Assembly: GCA_946122785.1 (NCBI GenBank)
Contig: CAMGYJ010000002.1
Span: 38,962,495-39,026,494 of the forward strand
DNA: 64,000 nt
Reading direction: 5' to 3'
DNA from: Linum tenue
Taxonomy: Eukaryota > Streptophyta > Magnoliopsida > Malpighiales > Linaceae
The stretch's first letter is position 1; every line of letters begins with the position of its first letter. Of the stretch, positions 47,025-56,582 are shown in pieces. The notes below the pieces were generated by a model. The model was given only the letters and a program-made list of their open reading frames with translations. It did not search any database and was not told the origin of the DNA. Made by a program: the position numbers and the translations under genes.

Positions 47025-48742
47025 ACGCCAGTGACTTTGCTGTTGGAGCTGTTTTGGGGCAGAGGCGAGATCAACACTTCCGGCCTATCTACTACGCCTC
47101 TAAGACCCTCAATGATGCCCAGGAGAACTACACCACCATAGAGAAGGAGCTGCTTGCAGTGGTGTTTGCCTTCGATAAATTTCGCCCCTATCTGGTCTTG
47201 TCCCATGTGACCGTGTTCATAGATCACTCCGCGATTCGATACCTGATGAGCAAGGCCGATGCCAAGCCTCGGCTCATACGATGGATCTTATTACTGCAGG
47301 AGTTTGATATTGAGATCCGGGACAAGAAAGGAGCCGAAAATGTTGCAGCTGATCACCTCTCCCGGTTGGACGCACCTCCTGCGGACAACCTCGTGGAGGA
47401 GATCGACGACTCCTTCCCAGATGAGAGGTTGATGATGATGTGCTTGGTGGAGAGTGTCACCCCCTGGTATTCTGATTTTGCGAACTATTTGGTGGGCCAG
47501 CAGCTGCCCAAGGGGATGGCAACTCACGCCAAGAGGAAGTTTTTCTCCGATCTGAAGTACTACTTCTGGGATGACCCTCATCTTTTTCGGATCGGAGCCG
47601 ACGGGATCATCCGTCGTTGTGTTATGGAGAGTGAGATGGAGGGCATTCTATCTCACTGTCATGAGGGACCTACTGGCGGTCATCACGGAGGAAACCGCAC
47701 GACGAGGAAGGTGCTCCAGTCGGGCTTTTACTGGCCCACGCTCTTCAAGGATGCAGACGCCTTCGCACGCAGGTGCGACCGATGCCAGAGGTCAGGTAAC
47801 ATCTCTGCCCGTGATGAGATGCCCAAAAATGTGTTTATAACTTGTGAGATTTTTGATGTCTGGGGTATCGACTTCATGGGCCCCTTCCCTCCATCTTTTG
47901 GTAACACCTATATTCTGGTTGCTGTTGACTACGTCTCTAGGTGGCCTGAGGCGCAAGCTTTGCTCACTAATGATGCTAAACGTGTTTGTGGTTTTTTGAA
48001 GCAGCTATTCTCCCGGTTCGGGACACCTAGAGCCATCATAAGCAATAGAGGCACCCATTTCCAGGGCCAATTTGATAAGTTACTGTCTCGCTATGGTGTG
48101 ACTCACAAGGTGTCCGTGGCCTATCATCCTCAGACCAGTGGCCAGGCTGAGCTGACGAACCGGGAGCTCAAGCGGATCCTGGAGAAAACGGTGGATCAGT
48201 CCCGCAAAGATTGGTCCACCAAGCTCGATGATGCTCTGTGGGCGTATCGCACTGCCTACAAGACACCCATTGGTACTTCACCGTACCGGCTTGTCTATGG
48301 AAAGGCATGCCATCTGCCCGTGGAGCTAGAGCACAAGGCCTTCTGGGCCCTTAAGCTGCTTAATCTGGATGTTAGTGTTGCAGGTGTTGAGCGAAAATTG
48401 CAGATGTTGGAGCTGGAGGAATGGCGCTACCACGCCTATGAGAACACCCGGCAATACAAGGAGCGCACTAAGCGCCTCCACGATGCCCGGTTGCGGGGTC
48501 CGAAAGAGTTCCAGGTTGGTGATCGAGTTATCCTCTATAACTCTCGCCTGAAACTCTTTCCCGGAAAACTCCGTTCCCGGTGGTCTGGACCGTTCACGGT
48601 CACCCAGGTGTTCCCGTATTGCACTATTGAGATCGCCAACCCGCAAACTGAGCCGTTTAAAGTGAATGGCCATCGTCTCAAACTCTACCTGGGAGACGAG
48701 GTTGAACGTGCGGAGCTGGTGGTGGAACTCGCGGACCCTTAG
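47025..48742 (+). CDS. RNase H-integrase frame of element A (copy 2), 562 codons open from 47054
   Basis: RNase H removes the RNA template; integrase inserts the cDNA. The frame is open from the deletion junction to a stop at 48740-48742; the first Met is at 47054. RNase H starts [10 protein letters not shown] and continues [26 protein letters not shown] and AADHLSRLD (about residues 1-110). The integrase zinc motif H-H-C-C ([11 protein letters not shown]...CDRCQRSG) lies near residues 195-250. In the core, Asp at about residue 273 (WGIDFMGPF), Asn at about 331 where Asp is expected (IISNRGTHF, codon 48044-48046), and Glu at about 366 ([10 protein letters not shown]). The C-terminus has the GPF motif (RWSGPFTV). 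Integrase should be inactive. Confidence 0.88.
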
Positions 48743-49384
48743 TTCCGCCATGGGCGTCCAGCTAAAAGACGGTAAAGAAGCGCTTGTGGGGAGGCAACCC
48801 CACCACGGTTTGCATTTCTTTTTCCCTTTTTCTGAGTTTTTGTGTCGTGTCGAGTCACTTGCATGTCTGTAATGAAGTTCGGTCGTCTGTGATGCCTTGC
48901 TTTGGTGTTTTCGTGCAGGAGAGGTTGAAATTTTGGGCGAAATGAGACTTTTTGGCCGAACTGGGGGAATTACCCGGTCGTGGGCCAAAATTACCCGACC
49001 GGGTATTTTTTGGTCCAAGGCCCGGGGCCCCCTCTATTTCTCGGGGGAGCAAAGGGGAAATACCCGACCTCGTCCCAAAAATACCCGACCGGGTATTTTT
49101 GGTTCGAGGCCGGGGATTCCCAAAGGCCTTGAACGCAGCGTTTTTACAAAAATACCCGACCTCGTCCCAAAATTACCCGACCGGGTATTTTTGGTTCGAG
49201 GCCGGGCATTTTCAAGGCCTTACACGCAGCGTTTCACAAAATTACCCGACCTTGATCCAAAATTACCCGACCGGGTATTTTTGGCCCAAGGCCGGGTATA
49301 TTGGCCCATTCGCTGCGCTGCGTTTCGCAAACCCCCGGTCAAGGAATCATAAATACCCGACCGGGTATTTTGACTATTTAAAGG
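48743..49384 (+). repeat. Five-unit ~90-bp palindrome array with TATA-like box (copy 2)
   Basis: TACCCGACCGGGTA at 48992, 49082, 49174, 49264 and 49354, spaced 90, 92, 90 and 90 bp, each with 9-bp arms AAATACCCG and CGGGTATTT in the best units. The array occupies about 48960-49370, between the pol stop and the late ORF. CTATTTAAAGG (49374-49384) follows seven bases after the last palindrome. This mirrors palindromes-then-TATA in the LTR. No reading frame here looks coding. Confidence 0.92.
49374..49384 (+). promoter_or_regulatory. Candidate internal TATA box for the late ORF
   Basis: CTATTTAAAGG directly after the palindrome array and about 620 bp upstream of the ATG at 49992, with a CT-rich stretch just downstream as in plant core promoters. 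Inferred. Confidence 0.5.
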
Positions 49385-49661
49385 AAACCCTCGGCCATTT
49401 CTCTCTCTACTCTCATTTTTTCCAAAATTTCTCCTCTCTCTACTCTCAAATCCTCTCCCCTCTCTCCTCTTTGGCCGCCGCCGGTCGCTGTTCCACCGCC
49501 CGCCGCCTCCGCCGCCGCGCCGCCGCCGCCGGTCATTTTCCGGCGACTCGCCTGCCATTTTCCGGCCACTTTCCGGCGAGCCTCCTCGGGCGATTTTTGG
49601 CCCCTCTCGCGTCCCTCACCCCTTTTTCGTGTCCTCCCTACAGTTTTACTTGCGTTTCCAG

Positions 49662-49987
49662 GTGTGTTTCTTATTACTTACTCTTTTCCTGGAGAATCGA
49701 ACTGTAGACTGTAGGACCGAGAATTGTGTTTGCATGCCTGATTTAGAGTAGGGTGAGGGATGCCTTGAGCTTGCATGGTTTTATCCTGGGTGAATGAACT
49801 GCCCTTGTCATGAATGTGATTGGTTCTGTGATTCTTGCTTTGATTCCGGTTGAGTTGCTAGTGATTCAACCGGCTGTGTGTATCACTGTTAGCCTAGGTG
49901 GCCTTAAGTGTGGGGGAAGTGATGAACCCATGCTGTTGGTCCTGAAAAGTTTTTCTTGGCTCCACCTTTGGTGTTTTGATTTTGCAG
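49662..49987 (+). other. Candidate 5'-UTR intron before the late ORF (copy 2)
   Basis: CCAG|GTGTGTTTCTT donor and TTTTGATTTTGCAG acceptor, 326 bp, ending four bases before the ATG. Sequence evidence only. Confidence 0.5.
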
Positions 49988-49991
49988 GAAC

Positions 49992-51449
49992 ATGTCTCAG
50001 GACCATCAGTTTGTGCAGGGTCTGCGCCTGGACCCGAACTACGCGGATCAGTTCCGCAAGGTGATCCGGGGGAAACTGGAGCGCCACTACCACCTCGAGT
50101 GGGCGGTGTTCGAGCAGCTCCACTGCATGCGGGAGCTCAGCGCCGCCATCAGTCACCGCGATTGGCGGACGTTGCTGACCATAGACGAGCCTACATACAC
50201 GGAGCTGGTGTGGGAGTTCTTCACCACATTTAAGTATGACCGCAAGAAGGCCCGGGACGCCTATGCGGTGACATTCAGGTTGGGTGGCTATCACAGGGAG
50301 CTGACCGTCGACGAGCTGGCCCACGCCTTGGGGATCGAGTAACACCCGTTCGATCGCCACGAGATGGAGGTCCCCACCCCGACCGACTGGAACCAGGATG
50401 GGTTCTACCGCACGATCACCCGGCCAGATTATCGATATGACTACTTCGATGCTGGCCAGACCTACGTCAACACCCTCAAGCCGTAGTGGCACATCCTGAA
50501 CTTGCTGATCACCAGCTCCATCGTCCCCAACGCCACCGGCTCGCATAAGATTCCGAAGCGGGTGTTGTATGCCATGTACTCGATGGGGTACCCGGAGCAC
50601 ATGCTCCATTTGGGTTCGTTCGTGGCCACCACCTTCTCCCGGTGCCACGGGAATCCCACCCACCTCTTCTGTGGTCCCCTGATCACCCGGTTGGCGAGGC
50701 ATTTCGACATCAGCTTCCAGGGGCTTCATGATGCGTCTGCACGGGGCGGCTCCGCACCCCTCAGCTGGGACGTGCTACACAGTGCCCGCCTCCTGGCCAC
50801 TGCTGACACCCGTACATGGGTGGACGGGCTTTCTATACCCCCTGCGGCGGTTGTGGATTTTGATGAGGATGAGGAGGATGGTGACTACTCAGGCGAAGAG
50901 GTGGATGAGGATGCTGAAGATGATAATGACGGCGCCATGGATGCCGATGAGCTGGAGCCCTCGCTCTCCCCACCTGGGGATCTTCAGCCTCGACGGAGAC
51001 CGGTGAGAGGTGAGTCCTCCTCTGGTCCTTCTGGTCCGTCGGTGGCTTCTGGCCCGCCGATGGACTTCTTCACAGAGCAGTTCAAGAAGATGGGGCTCCA
51101 GTTCCAGCAGCTCGGTCTTCAGAACCAGCAGCTCATGGACCATCAGGTCCAGTTCTATCAGCAGTATTTGGCCCACTAGGCCGAGTACCGGTCCCGGCTG
51201 ACGGGAGTTGACGAGCGCCTTGGCCGATTGGAGACCCACATGGGAGTCACTAGTGCTCTCATCGAGCGGGAGAGAGATCGAGGCTGCCGACTGATGGAGT
51301 ACTCGGAGCACCTGCTCCAGGCTTGTCACCCTCCGGAGGAGCACCACTGGACCACCAGGTGGGATCATTCACCACCACAGCAGCCCCCAGAGGATGGCGT
51401 CGACGACCTCATGGACCAGATCGAATTCACCGGTCTTGGAGGGCCCTAG
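49992..51449 (+). pseudogene. Late Athila-type ORF (ORF3) of element A (copy 2), 485 codons with three stops
   Basis: The extra ORF of Athila elements, unrelated to pol; function unknown, sometimes called env-like. I see no signal peptide or membrane segment. One continuous frame from ATG 49992 (MSQDHQFVQGL) to TAG 51447-51449. Residues 1-240 match the ATHILA ORF family (TFRLGGYHRELTVDELAHALG; HLFCGPLITRLARHF). Then comes an acidic Asp/Glu segment (about 290-330), a Gln-rich segment (QLGLQNQQLMDHQVQFYQQY) with coiled-coil character, and VDERLGRLETH. Stops: TAA 50340, TAG 50484, TAG 51177; the two TAGs are CAG in copy 1. Expression may come from the palindrome-TATA unit upstream. Confidence 0.8.
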
Positions 51450-53277
51450 GGGCATGTTTTGAGTGTTTTTGGTCTTTGTCCGCATGCAACCTGTCTTGTG
51501 TCGGTTTTTGTTTCTTTTTCTTTTCATTTTTGGATGCTAAACTATTGGGCTGACCATTGGACCTAACGTATGTGTTTGAGGTTTTTGGTTCCCTTTAGCT
51601 GTGCCTGTGTTCGCGACTGGTCCTCTCTCCAGTCCGTTTCTTCCTGACTGGCCCCTTTCCAGTCTCCTGCAGTCTGTGCGAACCGGTAACATCGTTCCCC
51701 TTTCCTTCCCTCTTCTCCATTGGGGGCAATGTCGATCTTAAGTGTGGGGGGGATGTTTATCTTTTGACTGCATTAGATCTGTTTGGGTGCTTGGAGCCTA
51801 GTCCACTGTCCAAATCTCGAGATTTGAGGGCTCCAAGCACCGCTGTTTGCTTGATGATTGATCGTGTTGGCACTATGGATGTGATTAGTAAATTGAACGG
51901 CTTTTGACTCGATGCATGACAACTTGAGTGTGACTAAGACAGCCTATTACGATGACTGAGATGTGTAGTAGCGTTGTGTAGGGGTTCAGTTTTCAACTGT
52001 TTGCTTACCAACTGCGACTTGTATTCGATCACTTGCTTTTGACAGTCATTTATGCATCTAGTTCAGGGAATAAGAATGTGAGATAGAGCATATAGGTAGC
52101 CATGTGAGATTTGAGCCTGCTCGTGTCTTTCTTGTGCGATAGATTCCTCTTCCATGAAATGTAGCATTCACGTTGTCACTAGCTAAGATGATGGAGGCGT
52201 AGGATTAGCCCACGACCAAATTGACTGTCCTGGTGTGTCATACCCCTAGTCAGCCCCTTTGAGCCATGTGTTTTCCTTTCTTTCGGTCTTCAATGAAAAG
52301 TCACCCTTTTGCATCTTTTAGAAGGTTCCACAGAGTGATTTTTGCATGTTCTCTGCTATTTCTGCTAAATGTAAGGTGAGGGTTGGAGGAAGTGCTTAAA
52401 AAGTTGGGCGTGTTATTGAAAAATGTGCAGCGGTGGTGGTTTTCTCAAAGAAAATAAAGAAAAACAAAGGAAAAAAATGAAAGCAAAAGAGAGCCACCAC
52501 CAAAAATATGAATAATGCCCATTAAGTAGTGTTTCTTAGCAGTTTGGCTTGGAAATGCTAACATATTATAACCTCCTTCGCTCTTTTGCCTAAAGAATTT
52601 GATTAATGCAGAATAGCATAACGAAAGTTATTGGTTTGTTTGACTGTGGTTTTGTTGGGTTGGGAAATGTGGAACCTTGTGCTATGACTACCACCACCTA
52701 TAAGGCCTTTTCCCCATGTCCAAGACCCTAGCCAGTCATTTGAACCTGTGTCTAAGACCTCCGGATTAGTTAGTGGTGAGACCCCCTATGTGAACTCTAG
52801 CATTTAGAGGCTGCATTCATGGTGAAGAGACGTTAGGGATTGAGAGAAGAAGCATGCGCATTTTTCTCATCAAATTGTCCTGACCCCACTGGTCGAGAGT
52901 GAGCGATTAATTTTCTTATATTCTCTATACTCTTTACCCGGGTGAGGACCTAGATTGCTCGGTCTTAATTCTGATATCGTGAGCTTTGTGCATGAAGTGA
53001 CTGTTTTGAACAAGTGATTGAGTCAAGTCTAGGTTGGTTGGTGAACAGGAGAGAACTCTTCCTTTGCTCGACTTTATTGCATTCGAATGTCGTCTGTGGT
53101 GGTTGTCTAGGTTGTCATTCGAGTTGCCATGTGTTGATGATCGAAAGCCAGTATGATCCACGTGTTTTGTGCCGATGCGACTTGCCATAAGGCCTACTTG
53201 ATTGGAACGTTTTGAGCTTACCTGGTGTCTGACTTGGTTTGCTTAGGGACAAGCAAACGATTAAGTGTGGGGGATTT
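51450..53277 (+). other. 3' untranslated region of element A (copy 2)
   Basis: 1.8 kb with no coding sequence, holding the 50-nt hairpin at 51789-51838 and ending in the polypurine tract AAGTGTGGGGGATTTT (53262-53277). Confidence 0.85.
51789..51838 (+). other. Conserved double-palindrome hairpin in 3' UTR (copy 2)
   Basis: Arms GCTTGGAGCC and GGCTCCAAGC around CAAATCTCGAGATTTG. In elements C and D the inner stem changes on both sides (CAAATTT/AAATTTG and CAAAATC/GATTTG) and still pairs. Confidence 0.8.
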
Positions 53278-54641
53278 TGATAGACCGATAATTACACATA
53301 GTTTCACCCCTATTCTGAAGCCGTTTGTGATGTGGAATCTCGTGTTTTAAGCCGATTTCACGCTAGGTTGTGTGTTTATGTCATATTTCAGGACCCGGCG
53401 TTGGAATCGAGGCGGAGAAACGAGTTCTGGGTCGAAAGGAGCGAAGTTGGGAAGAAGGAGGCTGGAGAACCAAAATACCCGGCCAAAGGCAGAAATACCC
53501 GACCGGGTATTTTCTGGCCATGGTCGGGTATTATTCCTTTGGGCGCCCCGTGAGAAACAGAGGGGGGCCCGGGCAAAAGGGTAGAAATCCCCGGTCGGGG
53601 ATTATTGGAAGAGACCGGGGATTTTCCCCTGGCATGAAACGCGCGTTTTGAATATACCCGGTCGAAATCCAAAATACCCGACCGGGTATTTCGACCGGGT
53701 ATCGCGATCTGGCAGCTGATAAAAGGAAGAAGAAGGCCAACATTGAAAGGTTCCGAGTTTTTGAGAGAGAAATCGATTCCTAGAGAGAGAAAGCGACGAA
53801 CCAGAGTTCCCAAGTGCCATAGCTTGATCTTCATCACCATTGGAGCCCGGCTTGAGTTTGGAGAAGTGCCGATTAAACGTCCAGGAGCAGAAATCCATCT
53901 TCACAGTATGATTTCCGCGTCTGAATCTGCTTTTGCTTCTTTCTCTATGGAGTAGTTCCCCCATTCATCTGGGTATGGGGAACCCTAGATTTGTATGCTA
54001 GGTCTAATTGTATGAACCCAAGTACAGAGTTTGTGAATTGATTATATTCGATTGAGGTTTGAATGATTGAATGACTTGAATCCTGATCAAATTCCTGTTG
54101 TTTCTGCTTTGACCTAGAATGAGAATATCTGCCTAGGTTGATAGAGTATCCTTAATCGAAAGTGGCGAATTGGTGACTTTAGTCGAGGAGCCAATTCGCT
54201 ATTCTGTACCGAATTCCATTCGGTAGTGGAGGTTTGGTTCGTTAGGGCCTCAATCTGTTTACTCCGGTGGAGGTTAGTCGCCCGCTAGAGACTCACATTG
54301 AGAGGGTCTGGAGACCTTTAGTCGAGACTTCAGGCTATTTAAGAACCTTCCGCAGTATAGCTTTCATAAAAACTGAACTTGGTAAATTGCAATCCGACTT
54401 AACTGCAGTCTAGGGGGAACCATATCCGGGTGGCCTCTCTTGACTTGAACAACCGTTAAACTTGCTTTGTGTTTTTGTTTGTTTGAATTTGCACTAAAAT
54501 TTCACTGCTAGATAACGAGATTTCACCGAGTAGTCATCACATCTAGGACCCGGGTTGACAATAAAACCCAAACCCGCTATACTACGCTTTAGGAAGTGGT
54601 TACACTTGGCCATTTTCTAGAGTGACAGTAGGAGTGAGTCA
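53278..54641 (+). repeat. 3' LTR of element A (copy 2)
   Basis: 1364 bp, same palindromes and TATA-like box as the 5' LTR. Differences seen by eye include GATAATT/GAATATT near the start, GCCG/GGCG, ATTCTGT/ATTATGT and AAATTTC/AAAGTTC, about 14 in all. Followed by the target duplication TGAGT. Confidence 0.95.
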
Positions 54642-56248
54642 TGAGTACTCCTATTCTAAGTGTGGGGTTAAATGGAGGATTAGTGGGCTATTTCCCTGCT
54701 TGTAAAGGGTTTAGGCAAGGCTGCCCACTTTCTCCTTATCTGTTTGTGATTGTAATGGAGGTTTCTATTGCATCTTAGATAGAGAATCTCATAAATGTTT
54801 ATTTCCTTTCCATCCAATGTGCAAGAAGATTGGCATTACTCATCTATGCTTTGCATATGATCTTCTTGTTTTCTCTGATGGTTAAAATTATGGTTTTCAA
54901 AGATTGCAAGAGATCCTAGCTCATTTTAGAAGACTTTCTGGTTTGCAAGTTAACCCTAGTAAATGTGAGTTGTTTTTTGGGGGGCTGCCTGGCCCAGAAT
55001 AGAAGGTGAGGGCAGACATATATGGGTTTACACTTGGCAAATTTCCAGTCAGGTATCTTGGAGTACCCTTGTCTTCGGGGAAACTCACTGTTTCAGCATG
55101 TAAACCACTGATTGATAAAATTGTAGCTAGGATAAATAGCTGGAAATCAATATTCTTATCATATGCTGGTTGTGTTGAACTAGTTAGCTCAGTGTTGTAT
55201 AGCTTGCATCAATACTGGATAGTTGTTTTTATACTTCCAAAGGCAGTGATTAGAGAAGTGGAAGGAATTTGCAGTAACTTCTTATGGGGAGTGGGGAATG
55301 GAGGCAGATTGAAAGCTAAAATAGGATGGAAATTCCTCACGTTTCCCAAACAGGGGGACTTGGTCTGAGAGATTTGGAAACCTGGAATGTTGCTTGTGTT
55401 ACTCGTCATATTTGGCTCCTGTTAATGCAGCATGGATCATTATGGATTGCATGGATCAGCACCTACAAATTTAAAGGCCATTATTTTTTGCTATACTCTG
55501 GTGGTTCTGGGTCTTGGAATTGGAAACGCATACTGAAAACTAGGCAGAGAGTGTGCACTTATTTTCATCAGCAGGGGCCGAAAGTTTACTGGGATAAGAA
55601 ACGAATGGAGGTTTTCTCCATTAGACGTATCTGGGAGACTCTCAGGCCAAAACAGCAGAAAGTGCCATGGTCCAACATCTTATGGAAGGGTATCTCAATT
55701 CCAAGGAATGGATTCATTACTTGGCTGATTATTAAAAGAGTTGTAACTACCTAAGAGAGAATATTGAAATGGGGCTTTGATGGTAGTGTAGGATGTGTTT
55801 TTGGTAACTGTTCTCTTGAGACGATTGATCATCTGTTTGCAGTGTGTCCATTGTATAGGAAAATGGTTGGGAAACTGTTTTGCAGGGGCTCAGGGAATGC
55901 TCAGATGCCTTCCTCCTGGAAGGGTGAAATTGTTTGGTTGTACCATCAGTTTGGGACTCATTCAGTCCAGTCGCATGTTGGCAGAGCGTTATGGCAAAGC
56001 TTGGTAAGCCTGTTATGGAGAGAAAGGTGCAGCAGAGTATATAGTGGTCAATGTAGGGATTGTGATGTCTTGTGCAGGGTTGTTAGGGAAGATATTTTAG
56101 GGTTGTTTGGGAGTGCAAATTTTGAGTTCTTTTTGTGTTTGGTTAATAGATCAGGTTGAAACAAACTATCGAGTTGCTCCCTAACTAGCAAGGGTGTTGT
56201 TAGTATTGCTTTTTGATGAAATGAAACAAACCGATTCATAAAAAAAAA
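54642..56248 (+). pseudogene. LINE-1 ORF2, C-terminal half (RT palm to zf-RVT), and 3' end
   Basis: Resumes the RT exactly where it was split: PILSVGLNGGLVGYF, then GFRQGCPLSPYLF. The catalytic motif reads CFAYDLLVF where plant LINEs have FADDL, so one metal-binding Asp is Tyr. Next come LGVPLSSGKLT, the FLWGVGN...FPKQG and GLGLRDLETWN block with a frameshift near 55340, and a zf-RVT domain (FITWLIIKRV, ETIDHLFAVCP, about 55680-55860) after a stop at 55751. The LINE ends in a short poly(A) at 56240-56248. Stops near 54776 and 55001 add to the decay. It was inactive before or after the insertion of element A. Confidence 0.85.
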
Positions 56249-56582
56249 GAATTAAGGTGGTCTTATTGAATTTTATTTTTTCTCAGTATCTTTTTATACT
56301 CGATCTAGATATCTACAATATATATTATAGTGTTTCTCAAAAAATTATTTCTCATTTCAAATTCTCTACGAAATCATGAGGCCACGTCAGCATATAGTAT
56401 TTTCCACCGCCTCTTTTTTCCCGGACGATCAACCATAACCGCTTCATAATTCTATTTCATTTTTAAAATGAACTTTTTTTTTATGTGAAGAAAGAAGAAA
56501 GGGAGAGGAAAGAGAAAGAAAGTCGAGGGAAAAAATAAGTTAGTAGTTTTAGTGAAATTTATATTTAAATTGTTGATAATTC
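56249..56582. other. AT-rich intergenic DNA with left flank repeat of LINE-2
   Basis: No gene. 56480-56577 (TTATGTGAAGAAAGAAG...) is repeated in diverged form at 58562-58672, on the far side of LINE-2. Confidence 0.6.

Larger units (their letters stand above)
32456..53334. repeat. Copy 2 of the ~20.8 kb duplication
   Basis: Same content and order as 1-20834. In this copy the sequence continues past the end of the match into the rest of the 3' LTR and the far half of the LINE, so it is the structurally complete copy. The internal region of element A reads in longer open frames here. Confidence 0.95.
42280..54641 (+). mobile_element. Element A, complete Athila-like Ty3/gypsy retrotransposon (12.4 kb)
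   Basis: Order: LTR (1364 bp), tRNA-Asp primer site, gag-protease, truncated RT, RNase H, integrase, palindrome array, late ORF, long 3' UTR, polypurine tract, LTR (1364 bp). Flanked by TGAGT on both sides (42275-42279 and 54642-54646). The domain order PR-RT-RH-IN makes it Ty3/gypsy; the late ORF, the DLGAS protease and the primer type make it Athila-like. By eye the LTRs differ at about 14 positions, near 1%, so the insertion is young. It lacks the RT catalytic core and an integrase Asp, so it is nonautonomous. Confidence 0.93.

Noticed and set aside
48960..49370. CRISPR-like regular spacing of the palindrome array
   Set aside because: Plant nuclear DNA, 90-bp units whose spacers are themselves repeats, no cas genes. 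It is a tandem repeat with dyad motifs.
39100..56280. Target duplication for LINE-1
   Set aside because: I compared the bases after the poly(A) (GAATTAAGGTGG) with the region around 39100 and found no convincing match, so the LINE 5' end is left approximate.
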